64,000 nt of DNA from Linyphia triangularis (lineage: Eukaryota; Arthropoda; Arachnida; Araneae; Linyphiidae). This document shows positions 23,553-35,589 of the stretch, piece after piece. Within the stretch, counting starts at the first letter, position 1. Every line of letters starts with the position of its first letter. The stretch lies in the NCBI GenBank assembly GCA_963978545.1, contig OZ021724.1:95463792-95527791 (forward strand), read 5' to 3'. The notes beneath the pieces were generated by a model. The model searched no databases. It was not told the origin of the DNA and saw only the letters and a list, made by a program, of their open reading frames with translations. The translations under genes and the position numbers were made by a program.

Positions 23553-24605
23553 CGCCCAGCTTTTGGCGCTTCGCTCACAGGAAGGTTCATTGCTTCGCAA
23601 GACCAAGCTCGCTTCGCTCGCTGAAAAGTTCATAATAAGCCTAGGCTTACTTCACTCATTGAAAGATTCATTGCTATGCAAGCTTGGGCTTGCTTAAGGC
23701 GCTTTTCACACTATCCTATTTCCTTCGGACGACAAAAAGAATTTCTCCTTTCACATTATTCGTCTACGTCAAAAAGTCGGACAACAGCGTGTTAGGCCGC
23801 AGACACACCAATTCCCCGTTAATATATTAATACAACATCCCTTTGAGATTATTTTAGCTCTCGTGTTTGGGAAAAGCAAAATTAGAAAGCCAAAAGTACT
23901 TGTGTTGAAGTTTTCAGAACTCTAGGCCTATTAGAAGTCTCTTTTTGTGAAAATATTAATTAAAAAGATTAATTAAAAACCAATTAAAATCTAAACATTA
24001 TTTTTGCCAAAAGTCCAATTAAAAGGACAAAACTACTTACGTTGAAAATTTCAGTACTTTGGCTTTATTAAAAATCGGTTTGTGAAATATTTATTAATAA
24101 ATTTAAAAAAAAAAAAAAATTAAGAAAGCTAATCAAATTTTTAAAATTCTGTTTATTAAAAGTCCAATTAGAAGGCCTAAATTACTTATGTTGAACATTT
24201 CAGAGCTATAGTCCTATTAGAAATCGTTTTGTGAAAAGTTTATTAAATAATTAAAAAAATAATTGATAAAAAGTTAATCGAAATTTTAAAATTCAGTTTT
24301 TTAGAAGTCCAATTAGAAATCCAAAACTACTTATGGTGAAAATTTCAGAGCTGTAGCCCTATTAGATATCGTTTTGTGAAACATTTATTAATTAATTAAA
24401 ATTAACTTATTTAAAAAAAAAACTAATCAAAATTTTAAAATTCTATTTTTTAAAAGGTCAATTAAAAGGTTATAACTACTTATGTTGAAAATTTCAGAGC
24501 TGTGGCGCTGTTAGAAGTCGTTTTGCAAAAACAATTGTTGATTAATTAGGAAAATTAATTGAAAAATAACGAATTAAAATTTTACATTCTGTTTTACAAA
24601 CCTTG
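23553..24605. mobile_element. Helitron-family module, copy 3
   Basis: A GC-rich module with 'gcgcttcgctcac', 'gaaggttcattgcttcgcaag' and 'gctcgcttcgctcgctgaaa' (23553-23700) is followed by about five units of the 130-148-bp minisatellite (landmarks near 23884, 24014, 24160, 24308 and 24455). It lacks the helicase relic and any clear CTRR terminus, so it is assigned by similarity to 6560-9055. Confidence 0.6.
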
Positions 24606-26329
24606 TTCATTAGTAAGTTGATTGTAATTATAAAGTAAATAATCTATTTCCAATGAGCAAAACGTTATGCATTATCATTTCTCACTCTCTTTCTCTATCT
24701 CAGTACTTATATTCTTAAATTTATTAATTCAATTTCTATGGATCAACGCGTCCTAAAATTAGAGTTTGTTTCAAACTATTATAATATTTTAAAACTCTCA
24801 CGAAATTTACAAAGTAATCTTATTGAAAATACAATCATATGATCTTAATTATGACATTTTGTTTTAATTTAGTATAAATAGTATAAACAGTTTTATACAT
24901 TTTGATTCTAATAATAGGTTAGATCTTTTGTGTACCCTGAGGTTTTTCCTTAAAATGAAAAAAAGAAAAAATCCAGTCACCATTCTTGTTTGTCTGGTTG
25001 AAACTTCCTGTTTAATTTTGGTAAAAGAACGTGTCTTGTTACGCTTGTCTCTCTTGCTTCTGAAACATTTATTTCTAGAAATTTAGAACTTAGACAGAAA
25101 GACAGAATATTGGCATATGTTTCTCTCTGCAGTAACCCATTAAAGACGGCTTTGAAATAAATTTTAAAAAAATTACTATTTATCCTATACCTTGTTTATT
25201 TAGATAATTTAAAGTATATTTTGAATTTTTTACATTTTGCTTTGAAAATTATTTTTCTAATTTTTTTTTTTTTTTAAAGCACTAAATGGAACTCCAATCG
25301 CAATTTATTAGCAAAGAAAAAAAAACCTAAAATGTCGATTGGCAAAATTCTTACCAACAGTCGTTAATGGGTTAGCATAATGTAGAAATTAAAAAGACGG
25401 AATTATTTTAAAATAAACTGAAAAAGAATGTAATTAATGAGAATGTAAAATATAAGAAAAATTTCTTAACACATTATGCAAATTATGCAATTTGTTAAGG
25501 AAACTACTTTGACAGCAAACATTTAAGAACTCTACCAATTACTTTCACTACCACCAAAAATAATATCACCGGGAAATCCTCTTCATCATTATTCAACTGT
25601 GGATAATTTAGCTACATTTTGCAACAAATTTATTCTCCTAAGTACAGAGAACACGAAATAAAAGGGTTCCTGCAGACATAATGATGAAAGCTCGCTTCAA
25701 TCTCAATTTCACACACGCTCGGCCATTACTAGCGATTAAACACGCATCACTCTCAGAAAAACTAACAACAAAACACATTAACCACTTCCCCTTTCCCACA
25801 AAACGTCCTCAACGCTCTGATTCACTACACACATAAATAAACCGTAAAAATCTCACTCTCTGCGCACGACAGAAGAAATGAAAGTGACCACTTTTTTTTT
25901 TTTATTTATATATTCTTCAGCTTGACATCTGGGATTGAATGTGCAGCTCATCGAACAACAAGCTACACTAAACATCGAAGGACAAGCTTGTTCGATTTCT
26001 TATTAAAGTGCTCATTCTTTTGTCTGGTGTACAAAAGGTGTGGTCAGTTTTGATCTCAGACCTTATCTAAGATCGTTATTTTCTTTTTAAAATATTTCAG
26101 CTCAGTAGAAGAAAATGACTGGTTTCAAAAATTGTCAAGCATGTCTTTCGTAAGAATAAGTCCACTGATCCTTTGAAACTCCACAATCACTGAATTTTTT
26201 TTTTTGAAAAGAATGAATATTATAAGATGGTTCAATGCCCGTGTACAATATATATACTCATTAATCGCCTGCGTTACAAGAGGATATAGATAATTGTTTT
26301 ATCAGAATGATATTATTCGGGAAAATCTA
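24606..26329. other. Spacer, nothing recognised
   Basis: AT-rich with poly-T tracts near 25258-25276 and 25890-25903. No exon-like segment or shared repeat seen. Confidence 0.35.
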
Positions 26330-27034
26330 TTGGCATCCATGGGCGCCCCCAGGAATATTTGCAAGGGGGTACAAGACTAGATTTTTATCAAAATCATGAA
26401 TTTTTTTAGAAATGTTAAATAACAATTATAAATTATACTCTTTGAGAATAGTTAAAATTCATGGTATATATTTCTGAAAGCCGAACCCTGTTAAGAGAAA
26501 AAAAATACAAAATAGTAAAACTATTAAAATATATATTTTTAACGATTTTTTTATCATCCAACCAAATCTCACGGCATTCAAGAGACAATGTTTAGAATAG
26601 AGGGACTATAAAAAAGTTAAAAAAAATTATTTCTTCCAAGTGGATAATGGAAAAAAAAATTCATAATGATACACGAAGGCAGTAGTATTGGAATACGTTC
26701 AATTCAATTCTAAAAATAGATTTCAATATAAGTATATCTGATGGCTTTAAAAACAAAACATTTTCCTACAATTTTGAGAACTACACAGGAAATAATTATA
26801 CAATAAAAGGAATAAATAATGTTACGAATTTTTGTATATTTGTAAATATTTCGTAGTGTTAATTTCGTAAATAGTAAAATTTATGTACATTTCGCTTAAG
26901 GCAGTGCAATAGTTCGTCGTTAGTTTGGCTTCCCTGCAGTGAGCCTCTTGATGCTTGATAACGAGTTTTACAGAGGTAACTCTGGGAAGCGAGTTTTAAG
27001 GAGCAGGGCATTTAACATTATGGTAATGGGAATC

Positions 27035-27112
27035 TCGCCAAACTGGCGACTAATTTTTGTCGCCAAATTTGGCGAGAAATCGCCAAATGTCGCCAAACTT
27101 GGCGACCATTTG
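27035..27112 (+). promoter_or_regulatory. Cluster of TTTGGCGA/TCGCCAAA motifs in the LTR
   Basis: Within about 80 bp the motif CGCCAAA or its complement occurs at least eight times, in both orientations, upstream of the LTR TATA box. It resembles an E2F-type half-site in sequence only. Copy 2 of the LTR has a shorter version of the cluster. The role is inferred. Confidence 0.4.
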
Positions 27113-27235
27113 GCAACATTTTCGGTACATGTATAGGTACATGTATCCCATGTACATGTATAGGACTTTTCGACTACGATCTGGAAAGTTCTCCAAATTT
27201 CTCTTTCTGGAAGTTTCGTGAAGATTCACCACTCC

Positions 27236-27242
27236 TATATAA
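27236..27242 (+). promoter_or_regulatory. LTR TATA box
   Basis: TATATAA followed by a GC-richer segment. The other LTR has CTATAAAAG at the equivalent place. Confidence 0.5.
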
Positions 27243-27831
27243 GGACGGCCGTGAATAAAGTTAGGTAGTTGACTGATTTTGAGTCACTGAGTTAGTTGTT
27301 AGCTGAGTCAATAGTTGACTGGAATTACTGAGTAGTTCTAAAGCGAACTGTATTGCATTGTCTTTTACGGCGATTGAGCAGTTCAAGAGAGTTGTTGAAT
27401 TGAGTGTTGTCAAGTTTTTAACTGCTGTTTTGTGCTCTATTGTTGTGAAAAGAGCTGTATTGTGTCTACTAGAACGAGAAGTTCTGGAGCTGTAAGAGAA
27501 CTGTGAAGAGTCATTTTGGAATAAATTTCTGCAAGTTTTGATCTGCTTTGGCTTCAAATCTTTCGAACCCGTCCACGCAACAATACTTCTACTCATCAGC
27601 CCATAATAATTATAGACAAGCCCCATAAAATCGTCGCGCAAGTAGCTATAAAAACGATGTTGGAAAGAAACAAAAGACTAAATTAAAAACAAAAACAAAA
27701 ATGCTCATTGTAATATAAAAGTATAAACAGCATATGTGCTTTTTTTTTTTATCTTGAAATTTACATCGTTTCCCTCATTTTTTAAAAAATTTCAAGAGCC
27801 AGAGGGGTGCAAGTGCGCCCATGTTGGCATC

Positions 27832-28347
27832 ACTTAAAATATATCATTTTGGACTTTTATATACTCAGAAAGCACTTTAACCGTTTCAACACCATGTGTA
27901 AAATGTGTGCGAGGTTGAGATGACAAGGATGTAACCTTTTAAAAGGCTAGAAAAAGGAGATCGTAGTCGACAAGCTTTACATAACATTTTCAAGACCAAA
28001 GTTTCAACGTGGTTTGCTATGCAAATATTGCGTAAACCTTTTCATAACGTTTGCTGTAATGTTTCCGCAGTATTGCGAGAATCAACCTTTTCGGGAGGGG
28101 GTGGCCATCCCAAGCCTTTTCACCAAACCCTTTACAGACCCTTGTCATTGTGGATTATCCTGCAACCTTGTCACTGGAAAATTTAATTACAAGTAAATGA
28201 CAAAGTTTTCATAAGCTTGCATACCATCTGGTTAACACATTTAAACTGCAGTCATTCAAATCCTATACATTTAAAAGAGCTTGAACCGTAAAGAGTTTGG
28301 CCGAGCGTTAATAAACGAGAAAGTATTTCAGAATTTGACAAATTATC
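27832..28347. other. Spacer between the hAT element and LTR copy 2
   Basis: No gene. It is rich in short 'aaaccttttc' and 'gcaaccttgtc' blocks, partly inverted relative to each other, which might be an eroded MITE. Confidence 0.3.
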
Positions 28348-28351
28348 AAAT

Positions 28352-29213
28352 TGTTGCGCTGTACGGGTTCGAAAGATTTGACGCCAAAGCAGATCAAAAC
28401 TTGCAGAAATTTATTCCAAAATAACTCTTCACAGTTCTCTTACAGCTCCAGAACTTGTCGTTCTAGTAGACACAATACAGCTCTTTTCACCTCAATAGAG
28501 CACAAAACAGCAGTTAAAAACTTGACAACAACTGCTAAATCGCCGCAAAAAGACAATGCAATACAGTTCGCTCAGTATCTCCAGTCAACTAACTCAGTGA
28601 CTCAAAATCCAAGCACTACTTAAGTCAGGAATACAGCTCTCACAATGAACGTTGAGAGACAACTAACTCAGAATCACAACTAGCTCAGTGATTCAAAATC
28701 AACTAACTAACTACAGTCGACTCACCAGTCAACTAGTTCAGTCACTCAAAATCCGGACTCAGCTAACAACTAGCTCCGTGACTCAAAATCAGTTAACAAC
28801 AACTAACTAACTGCATCACCCGCTCTCCCTGAGCTTTTATAGGGTGACCTGAGAACATACGTGAACCTTCTTGAAACTCCCAGAGGTAGATGTCTGGAGA
28901 ACCTTCCAGATAGTAGTCGAAAATACCTATACATGTACATACATGGGATACATGTACCGAAAATGTCGCCAAAACCGTCGCCAACTTGGCTCTATCTCGC
29001 CAATTTGGCGAGATTCCCATTACCATAATGTTAAATGCCCTGTCCCTTGAAACTCGCTTCCCAGAGTTACCTCTGTAAAACTCGTTATCAAGCGTTGATA
29101 TCCTCACTGCAGGGAAACAAACCATTGCATTGCCTTATGCGAAATGTACAGAAATTTATCTATTTACAAAATTAACACTACGAAATATTTACAAATATAC
29201 AAAATTCGTAACA
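28352..29213 (-). mobile_element. Solo LTR, copy 2, with 4-bp TSD
   Basis: On the minus strand it begins TGTTACGAATTTTG and ends GCGCAACA. It is flanked by AAAT at 28348-28351 and 29214-29217, a perfect 4-bp duplication. It shares CTATAAAAG and the AATAAA region with copy 1. It is about 100 bp longer because of 'gagttagttgactg'-type short repeats in the middle (about 28620-28800). It lies in opposite orientation to copy 1. Confidence 0.8.
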
Positions 29214-29217
29214 AAAT

Positions 29218-30287
29218 CATGTAAATAGTTTTTCTGCTATCCTTCCTACACATACACATTTTTACGGCTCACAGTGAAGAAAATGGACCTGACGAAAGAC
29301 GTTATCTTTAGTAGAGTTCTTTCATGTGACAGCACTGGGCATATTCTTGTACCCCATCACAATACACATTACAAACAAATTCAAATTTTTACTTTACATT
29401 ATGCAACCAGAATTTATTTTCCCTCGAATCCCGCGTGTGACGTATAGCCATACATAACCTCTATAGAACAATTTTATATTGGGATTTCCTAATTACATTT
29501 AAGGAGAGAAATTAAATTATTATTTTCCATAAATTATTTATTAACTACTTGTTTGAAGTATACTGTTCGTCAGCACTTTTTTTTCTATTTTAGCGTGGAG
29601 TGAGGGTTTATATAAAAGATCTCACTCAGTTATTTAATAGTGTAGAAGTTTAGCATTTACTAACCGTAATTTATAACGTAAATAAACAACTTAGCTTAAC
29701 ACCTAGGATAACAAAACTTAGGATAAAATTTGAAAACAATGGTAGAGTATCCCCATTACTTGATACAATTGCTCTCATTACTGACTCACTGACTGACGCT
29801 GTAAAATACCAATAGCATCTCAGAATTTTCGCATCGACTGTGGAAGATCCTGAGAGAGAAGATAATTACCTATAACATAGATAAAAAATAATTTTAAAAA
29901 AATTTCAGAAAATTGCTAAATTTAAAATTTTATTTAGTAATAAATATGTTCATTTGAACAAGATCTATAAAATATTTTAGTTGGTACCCTCTATACCGGT
30001 CATGTTAATTAGGCATATTTCATATACCTTTTTCTCAGAAAGTAATTGTCATTGAAGCCTAACTTTTTTTCAGTGCATTTAGCAGACACTTGTTATTCTA
30101 CTCATGTTAGCTTTTTATTCCATTTCATTTACTTTTTTGATTAGATGAATTTTCGTGAAAGTCATTAAAATTTGTAATCTCAAATTTATTGCCGAAATAT
30201 GCCAAGACAAAAAATATTTTTAAAATAACAACAAAATCTCACTTCAGTATATACAGATACATAAAAGAAATATGTGGTAAAAATTTT
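29218..30287. other. Spacer, nothing recognised
   Basis: AT-rich. No gene or shared repeat found. Confidence 0.35.
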
Positions 30288-30300
30288 GGAAGATAGTTTG

Positions 30301-30479
30301 GTTGGTTGTTTTCAGATAATCTGGCACCGTCAGCAACACGCGGGCTATAATGCGCCGAAACATTCGTCATTAGACAAGCCAACATACATTTACAAACACC
30401 CATGCCTAACACGGGACTCGGAACCCGCAACCTCGCGGTCTAGAAGCTAGCACGCTAACCACTATACCGTTTGGTCGGC
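30301..30479 (-). mobile_element. tRNA-derived SINE family 1, short-tail copy
   Basis: On the minus strand 'tagtggttagcgtgctag' fits an A box and 'ggttgcgggttccgagtcc' fits a B box. A roughly 100-bp body follows ('tgtttcggcgcattatagcc'), and the tail is about two CCAA units. Perfect 13-bp TSDs GGAAGATAGTTTG flank it (30288-30300 and 30480-30492). It would be transcribed by RNA polymerase III and mobilised by a LINE in trans. Confidence 0.9.
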
Positions 30480-30492
30480 GGAAGATAGTTTG

Positions 30493-30665
30493 TGCAGTTT
30501 CTGAGAAAAATGTACATGAATAAAGAAAAATGTAATTTTAAGAAAAACGCATTTTAAAGAAAGATTTACTTACACCGAGACAGTGCGCGAAAAACCTAGT
30601 GTCTTGCTAGATGCTCAGTTTCACTTCTAATTGAGGTATTATTACAAATGAGGTATCTTTTTAAT
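30493..30665. other. Short spacer
   Basis: Nothing recognised. Confidence 0.3.
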
Positions 30666-30669
30666 GTGG

Positions 30670-33659
30670 GGGTCATTCCACGTCAAATCGACCAGAAAAA
30701 ATGGATTTCGACACCCACCCCTTCCGATTTTGATGAAATTTGGTGTGAACCTTCTATTTATGGTTATTAAGAAGAATCTCAAATATTTTTTGGATATTCC
30801 TATTGGTTAAAATTTTACAGCCCTTTAAAATTTGTGATTTTAGGAAAATTTCGATTTCTGAAATTTTTGAAAAAAAAGACATGTGTTAGGAAAATAATTT
30901 TTTTCTCAATAACTACTGAATATATCTTTACGAATTTTTTTTCCCAATACCATGAAACTATAACAAAACCATAAAAAAATATCAAATCGTTCCAAGTTTG
31001 TATAAAATTTCACAAAAAATTAATAAATTGTTCTAACTCGTTTTTTTTCTGCAAAAAACGTGTTTTTTTGTAATTAAAAAAACTCAAAATACGTCATTCA
31101 GAAATTAATTTTTTTGTACATGAAAAGTTTTGCAAGAACATATATTATCTTTCTAAAAAATAAACTCGGTGGGACCCGACCTTTTTATAGTAAAATTTTT
31201 CACTTTTGTCAATTTTTCTGAAAAAAAAACGTGTTTTCTTAAATTTCAATTTGAAGCATGAAAATATTACTAAGTCTAAAGATGATACACATGTAAAGAA
31301 CTCTTAATATATGTACTATCTTAATAATTAACAAAAAAAATTGAATTTCACAACCTTATATTTTTAAATTGCAAATTTTTCGTAGTACATTTTGTTTTTA
31401 TGAATTTAAATGTTCATCATAAGGTTCTCACTAATCCTAAAGTAATAAGACACTAAAATTATTGTTGTAAAATTTACTTTTTGAAAAGTAAAATGTAATG
31501 GTATTTTACCCTTGTGGTTGAAATTTTGGAAATTTGTCAAAAATTTTTCACAATTTTCTCTTCGTGTAATCGAATTTTTTTAAATAATCCAGTGATCCAT
31601 ATAATGCAAACTTTGCAATTTATTTTTGAGCGCCCTGAAATACATCTTGTAAGAATTTTTTAAGTAGGATAGTTAAATTAAATATTTGCAAGTTTTGAGT
31701 TTAATTTTTGTAAATTATGGTTTTATGCGTTAAGAACTCTTCAACGGAAAACATTCTTATTATCTAAATTATACCTCTACTGCTAATATGTTCAATTTTG
31801 GAGGAAACTAAACTTTACTCTTCATAGCGCTAATGAATAAATACTTAAATGTCATTTTTAATGGATACTTCTGTTTTACTCTTTCTACTGGTAAGTTTCA
31901 AGTCAAAGGTAAAAAAGGTCTGACTTTTGTCGGGCCGGTACCATCGGTACGCGAGCAATAAATGTCACGGCCAACGTTTGAGTAGAGAATATTTATTGCT
32001 TTTGAGCGGAAGGAAGGAGAAAGAGGGGAGCGGGGGGGGGGGTTCTAAGAAGGAGTGGGTTGTTTACACCAAGCTTGAGTTTCATTGGTTAGTACAACAT
32101 GACTCGAAACTCATTCCCACATCGAGTTAGTTGAAGAATGTGAAGCAGAACTGCAAAGACTGAAAGTGTTTCGGGGATTGATGAAGTATATTCGCTATTA
32201 AATTGATTATATATTGGTTTTATACTCAGCATGGAGTATCCCAATTGCAGTGTAGGAGAATTAACTGATAATGAGTGTCATAAACTTAGTCATGGTTGTA
32301 AAAGAGGCATAAAGACAATTGAAAGTTTAAGTGAAGAAGAAAGAGTTCTGCTGAAGTTAAGAGCTGATGTCGAAGTCGAAACTTTAAAAACTATTTGTTT
32401 ATACCACAAAACTTTTTTTTTAAATTAAATATTTTAACATTCTCAAACAGTTAATGAACCAGGCATTTCTTTGTTAACTTTAAAATGTCAAAAACAAGTT
32501 TTTTGTTAACTGTAAAATGTCAAACATAAGTTTAATTGATTAGTTATTAAACTATGATTAAAGTTGTTTTTCTAAACGGCATATTATAGTAATTATTTGT
32601 AAAATGAATGAAGCTAACATTAATTCTGATCATTGCAAAATACAATTTTCCCACAATCATTTAGTTTTCATATGAATATAAAGCAATTATATATATGTTT
32701 ATTATTTTTTATATACTTTTTTAAAATATTCAATTGCAAGGAATTACATTTATATTGAAAGTTCAGAGATTTCAAGAAACGAAATTTTTCTAATTCTTTT
32801 GGCAAACTTACAAAATTTCAACCAAAAGTGTGGAAAAACTATTATTTTAACTTATCAAAAAGTAAATCTTCTCATAATAATTTTAGTGTCTTATTATTTT
32901 AGGATAAGTCAGACCCTTGTGATGAACATTTCAATTCTTAAAAACCAAATTTACTACGAAAAATTTGCAATTTAAAAATATAAGGTTGTTAAATTCAATT
33001 TTTTTTGTTAATTATTAAGATAGTATATATATTAAGAGTTCTTTACATGTGTATCATCTTTAGACTTAGTAATATTTTCATGCTTCAAATTGAAATTTAA
33101 GAAAACACGTTTTTTTTCAGAAAAATTGACAAAAGTGAAAAATTTTACTATAAAAAGGTCGGGTCCCACCGAGTTTATTTTTTAGAAAGATAATATATGT
33201 TCTTGCAAAACTTTTCATGTACAAAAAAATTAATTTCTGAATGACGTATTTTGAGTTTTTTTAATTACAAAAAAACACGTTTTTTGCAGAAAAAAAACGA
33301 GTTAGAACAACTTATTAATTTTTTGTGAAATTTTATACAAACTTGGAACGATTTGATATTTTTTTATGGTTTTGTTATAGTTTCATGGTATTGGGAAAAA
33401 AAATTCGTAAAGATATATTCAGTAGTTATTGAGAAAAAAATTATTTTCCTAACACATGTCTTTTTTTTCAAAAATTTCAGAAATCGAAATTTTCCTAAAA
33501 TCACAAATTTTAAAGGGCTGTAAAATTTTAACCAATAGGAATATCCAAAAAATATTTGAGATTCTTCTTAATAACCATAAATAGAAGGTTTACACCAAAT
33601 TTCATCAAAATCGGAGGGGGTGGGTGTCATGGCCTGGTCGATCTGACGTGGAATGACCC
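30670..33659. mobile_element. DNA transposon with ~890-bp terminal inverted repeats
   Basis: The left arm (30670 to about 31565) and right arm (about 32775-33659) are inverted copies. Ends read GGGTCATTCCACGTC, and 4-bp flanks GTGG at 30666-30669 and 33660-33663 are a probable TSD. The arms stay close over nearly 900 bp, including 'ggtcgggtcccaccgagttt'. The 1.2-kb centre holds one short ATG-led frame (32231-32428). I do not assign a superfamily. It is probably an internally deleted derivative. Confidence 0.8.
32231..32428 (+). CDS. Short ORF inside the long-TIR transposon
   Basis: ATG-led, 65 codons, in the unique centre of the 30670-33659 element. The peptide starts with a Cys-containing segment ('NCSVGELTDNECHKLSHGCK'), has an 'SLSEEERVLLKLRADVE' helix-like part and ends 'TICLYHKTFFLN'. 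From its Cys/His spacing and sharp end I suspect the N-terminal exon of a longer element-encoded protein, with the rest deleted. This is inference, and no domain is secure. Upstream is 'tatatattggttttatactcagc', which could be a promoter or a splice acceptor (cag just before the ATG). Confidence 0.4.
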   Translation: MEYPNCSVGELTDNECHKLSHGCKRGIKTIESLSEEERVLLKLRADVEVETLKTICLYHKTFFLN

Positions 33660-33663
33660 GTGG

Positions 33664-34013
33664 AGAATTTAAATTTTGATAAGCAATAACAAACTCAAAA
33701 TCGATTATTTATAAGTTTGAGGGTAATAACTCCCCTTAAAATGTTTTATATAACTTTTTTAATAAACTTTTAAGAATGAATGCATTCTGTTTTTAGAATT
33801 ACAATTTAGAACACGTGTATTAATTGAAGAACCTAAAACATATGTCAATTGATAATAAATATATTAAAAAAAAAAAAAATATGCACTAATAAGTTATTTA
33901 AATTTTACTATTTATATGAATAGAATTCTAATTGGGAATTTTCACACATAACTTGTACAAATCCTCAGTAATAGTAGAAAGTACTATAAGATCAATTAAA
34001 CCCACCAAGTACG
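33664..34013. other. Spacer with A13 tract
   Basis: Nothing recognised apart from an A-rich run near 33869-33881. Confidence 0.3.
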
Positions 34014-34024
34014 AAAACCCTATC

Positions 34025-34213
34025 GCCCGCCTGATGGCTGTGGGGTTAGCGCTCTGGCCTCGCATGCCAAAGGTGCCGGGTTTGAATCCCGGGTTAGGCT
34101 TAGATGTTCGTTGTGGTTCGGAATCCACATTAAGCTGTAGGTCCCGGCCTGATTAGCCGTCATTGGGCATGAAAATAAATCGTTGATCGCACAAATCAAC
34201 CAACCAAACCAAC
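34025..34213 (+). mobile_element. tRNA-derived SINE family 2
   Basis: The head carries 'gctgtggggttagcgctctgg' (A-box position) and 'gggtttgaatccc' (B box). The body includes 'cggaatccacattaagctg', and the tail is CCAA/CCAAA repeats. Imperfect duplications AAAACCCTATC (34014-34024) and AAAAGACCTATC (34215-34226) flank it. A decayed relative lies at 11476-11575. It differs from family 1 in the body but shares the CCAA-type tail. Confidence 0.85.
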
Positions 34214-34635
34214 AAAAGACCTATCCTTGGCATGATTAAAATTTGTTCTTTTATTCTTTTTTGGGCGTGAGTACATTTTTTTATCTTTGGAAATGCATTT
34301 GGCATCTAATTCTGAAAGAGCATATATGCAATTTTTCTTTTGATCAAACTCCTAAACCTTCCAAAATCTGTTTGCGTCCTTCCTTTTCTGAGTTGTAGTT
34401 ACCAACCGCATTTTTAAATGATATTTTAACTTCAATTCTCTATGAAAAAGATGTGTCTGGATACCAACCATATTAGTTGATCGAATGATTAATTACAATT
34501 TTTAGTTTTTCCATGTGACACCTCTTTAAAACGAAAACTGAACAAGAGAAAAGTAATTTTATGTGTAGCTCAAACAATAGTTTTGTTTTAAAACACAAGA
34601 ACAATGGGAAATTCCCTCAATTTTTTTAAATTTTA

Positions 34636-34688
<53 letters not shown>

Positions 34689-34690
34689 GG
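34636..34690. repeat. (ATT)n microsatellite
   Basis: About 17 ATT units at the left edge of the following MITE relic. Confidence 0.95.
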
Positions 34691-34691
34691 T

Positions 34692-35205
34692 ATTATTATT
34701 CAATTCTAAATGTTTCGAAAAGGCCATAAACAAAAAAAATTCTGTTTTTTTTTCTTTCTTGTTTTTTTATTAAATTTGCAACCTAAGTTTGCTGGTTTAT
34801 TTTGGCGACAAAAACGACTCATTCGGCTCGAAACGAATGTGACGTCACTTGATCTGTTAACTTGGCTTGAAACGCAGCTGCCGAAACCAGTTTTGAAAGT
34901 TTCTCGCAAATCGAGCCAACCGGCACGGGATACGGCAATTGCCTACAAAACTCACACCTACTATTTGGCAGAAACTTCACGATAACTATAGAAAGGCAAA
35001 GATGTTTTGACGTCACAGCTAAAATGTCGCGTTTTGATCGGACTGTAATTGGCCGAGGCTTTCTGGCATTTTCTTTACTTAATATTTAAATGACTTTTAT
35101 TAAAAGAACTTTTTTTTTTTAATAATTTGAATCAGAAAGAAATTCTTTATAAATATAAACTAAATTCACTCGTTTTTAAAAAAGGCTGGAATTTTCCATT
35201 CGCAG
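34692..35205 (+). mobile_element. CRE-bearing MITE, copy 1 (left end lost)
   Basis: Colinear with 41315-41875 from 'aattctaaatgtttcgaaaa' through 'tgtgacgtcac', 'gttttgaaagtttctcgcaa' and 'gttttgatcggactgt' to 'tggaattttccatt'. It contains two exact TGACGTCA palindromes (34840-34847 and 35008-35015). The left terminus is replaced by the ATT microsatellite. Confidence 0.75.
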
Positions 35206-35589
35206 GACCCTATTTAGAAAACAAATTACAGCAGACATAACAGATGCGACCCACCATAGACGATTATAGTGGTGTTTACTTAAATATTAATGATAGTTTT
35301 TATTACAGTCTTGATTAAATAAATAACTTTAATATATTTATAACTATTTAGTCATTGATATATATTTTGCGGTATTGATCAGGAATATTGATAGCTACAC
35401 AATAATTCAATTTAATCACATGCATTATGACAAATAACACATCTACTTTGAAGATCAAAATAATTTTTCAGGCAATTTGGCATAGACTTGACGAGTCCTA
35501 AGGGAAATTGGTGCCTTTCAGTTCCAGAATAGAATGAAACACAGAGTCGTAGCTGCACAGACAGAATTTATAAAAGACTTGATAAGCGG
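35206..35589. other. Spacer, nothing recognised
   Basis: No gene or shared repeat identified. Confidence 0.3.

Larger units (their letters stand above)
26820..27582 (+). mobile_element. Solo LTR (TG...CA), copy 1
   Basis: It begins TGTTACGAATTTTTG and ends CGCAACA. It aligns along its length with the inverted copy at 28352-29213. It has LTR anatomy: TATATAA at 27236-27242 and AATAAA at 27520-27525, about 60 nt before the end. No primer-binding site, polypurine tract or gag-pol sequence is adjacent, so it is a solo LTR. Flanking 4-mers (ATAA and ATAC) are an imperfect TSD. The start resembles Ty3/Gypsy-type LTRs, but the class is unproven. Confidence 0.75.
26338..27823. mobile_element. Non-autonomous hAT-like element with nested solo LTR
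   Basis: The ends 'CATGGGCGCCCCC' and 'AGTGCGCCCATG' are short inverted repeats flanked by a perfect 8-bp duplication, TTGGCATC, at 26330-26337 and 27824-27831. An 8-bp TSD is the hAT hallmark. Apart from the nested LTR (26820-27582) only about 720 bp belong to the element. No transposase is present. Confidence 0.8.

Noticed and set aside
26939..27136. 65-codon frame starting near 26939
   Set aside because: Lies inside the solo LTR and starts at a non-ATG codon. The same text is present, partly shifted, in the other LTR.
30423..30475. tRNA gene on the minus strand
   Set aside because: Part of a repeated SINE with TSDs and body. Stems are mutated, and the same head occurs at 47100-47150.
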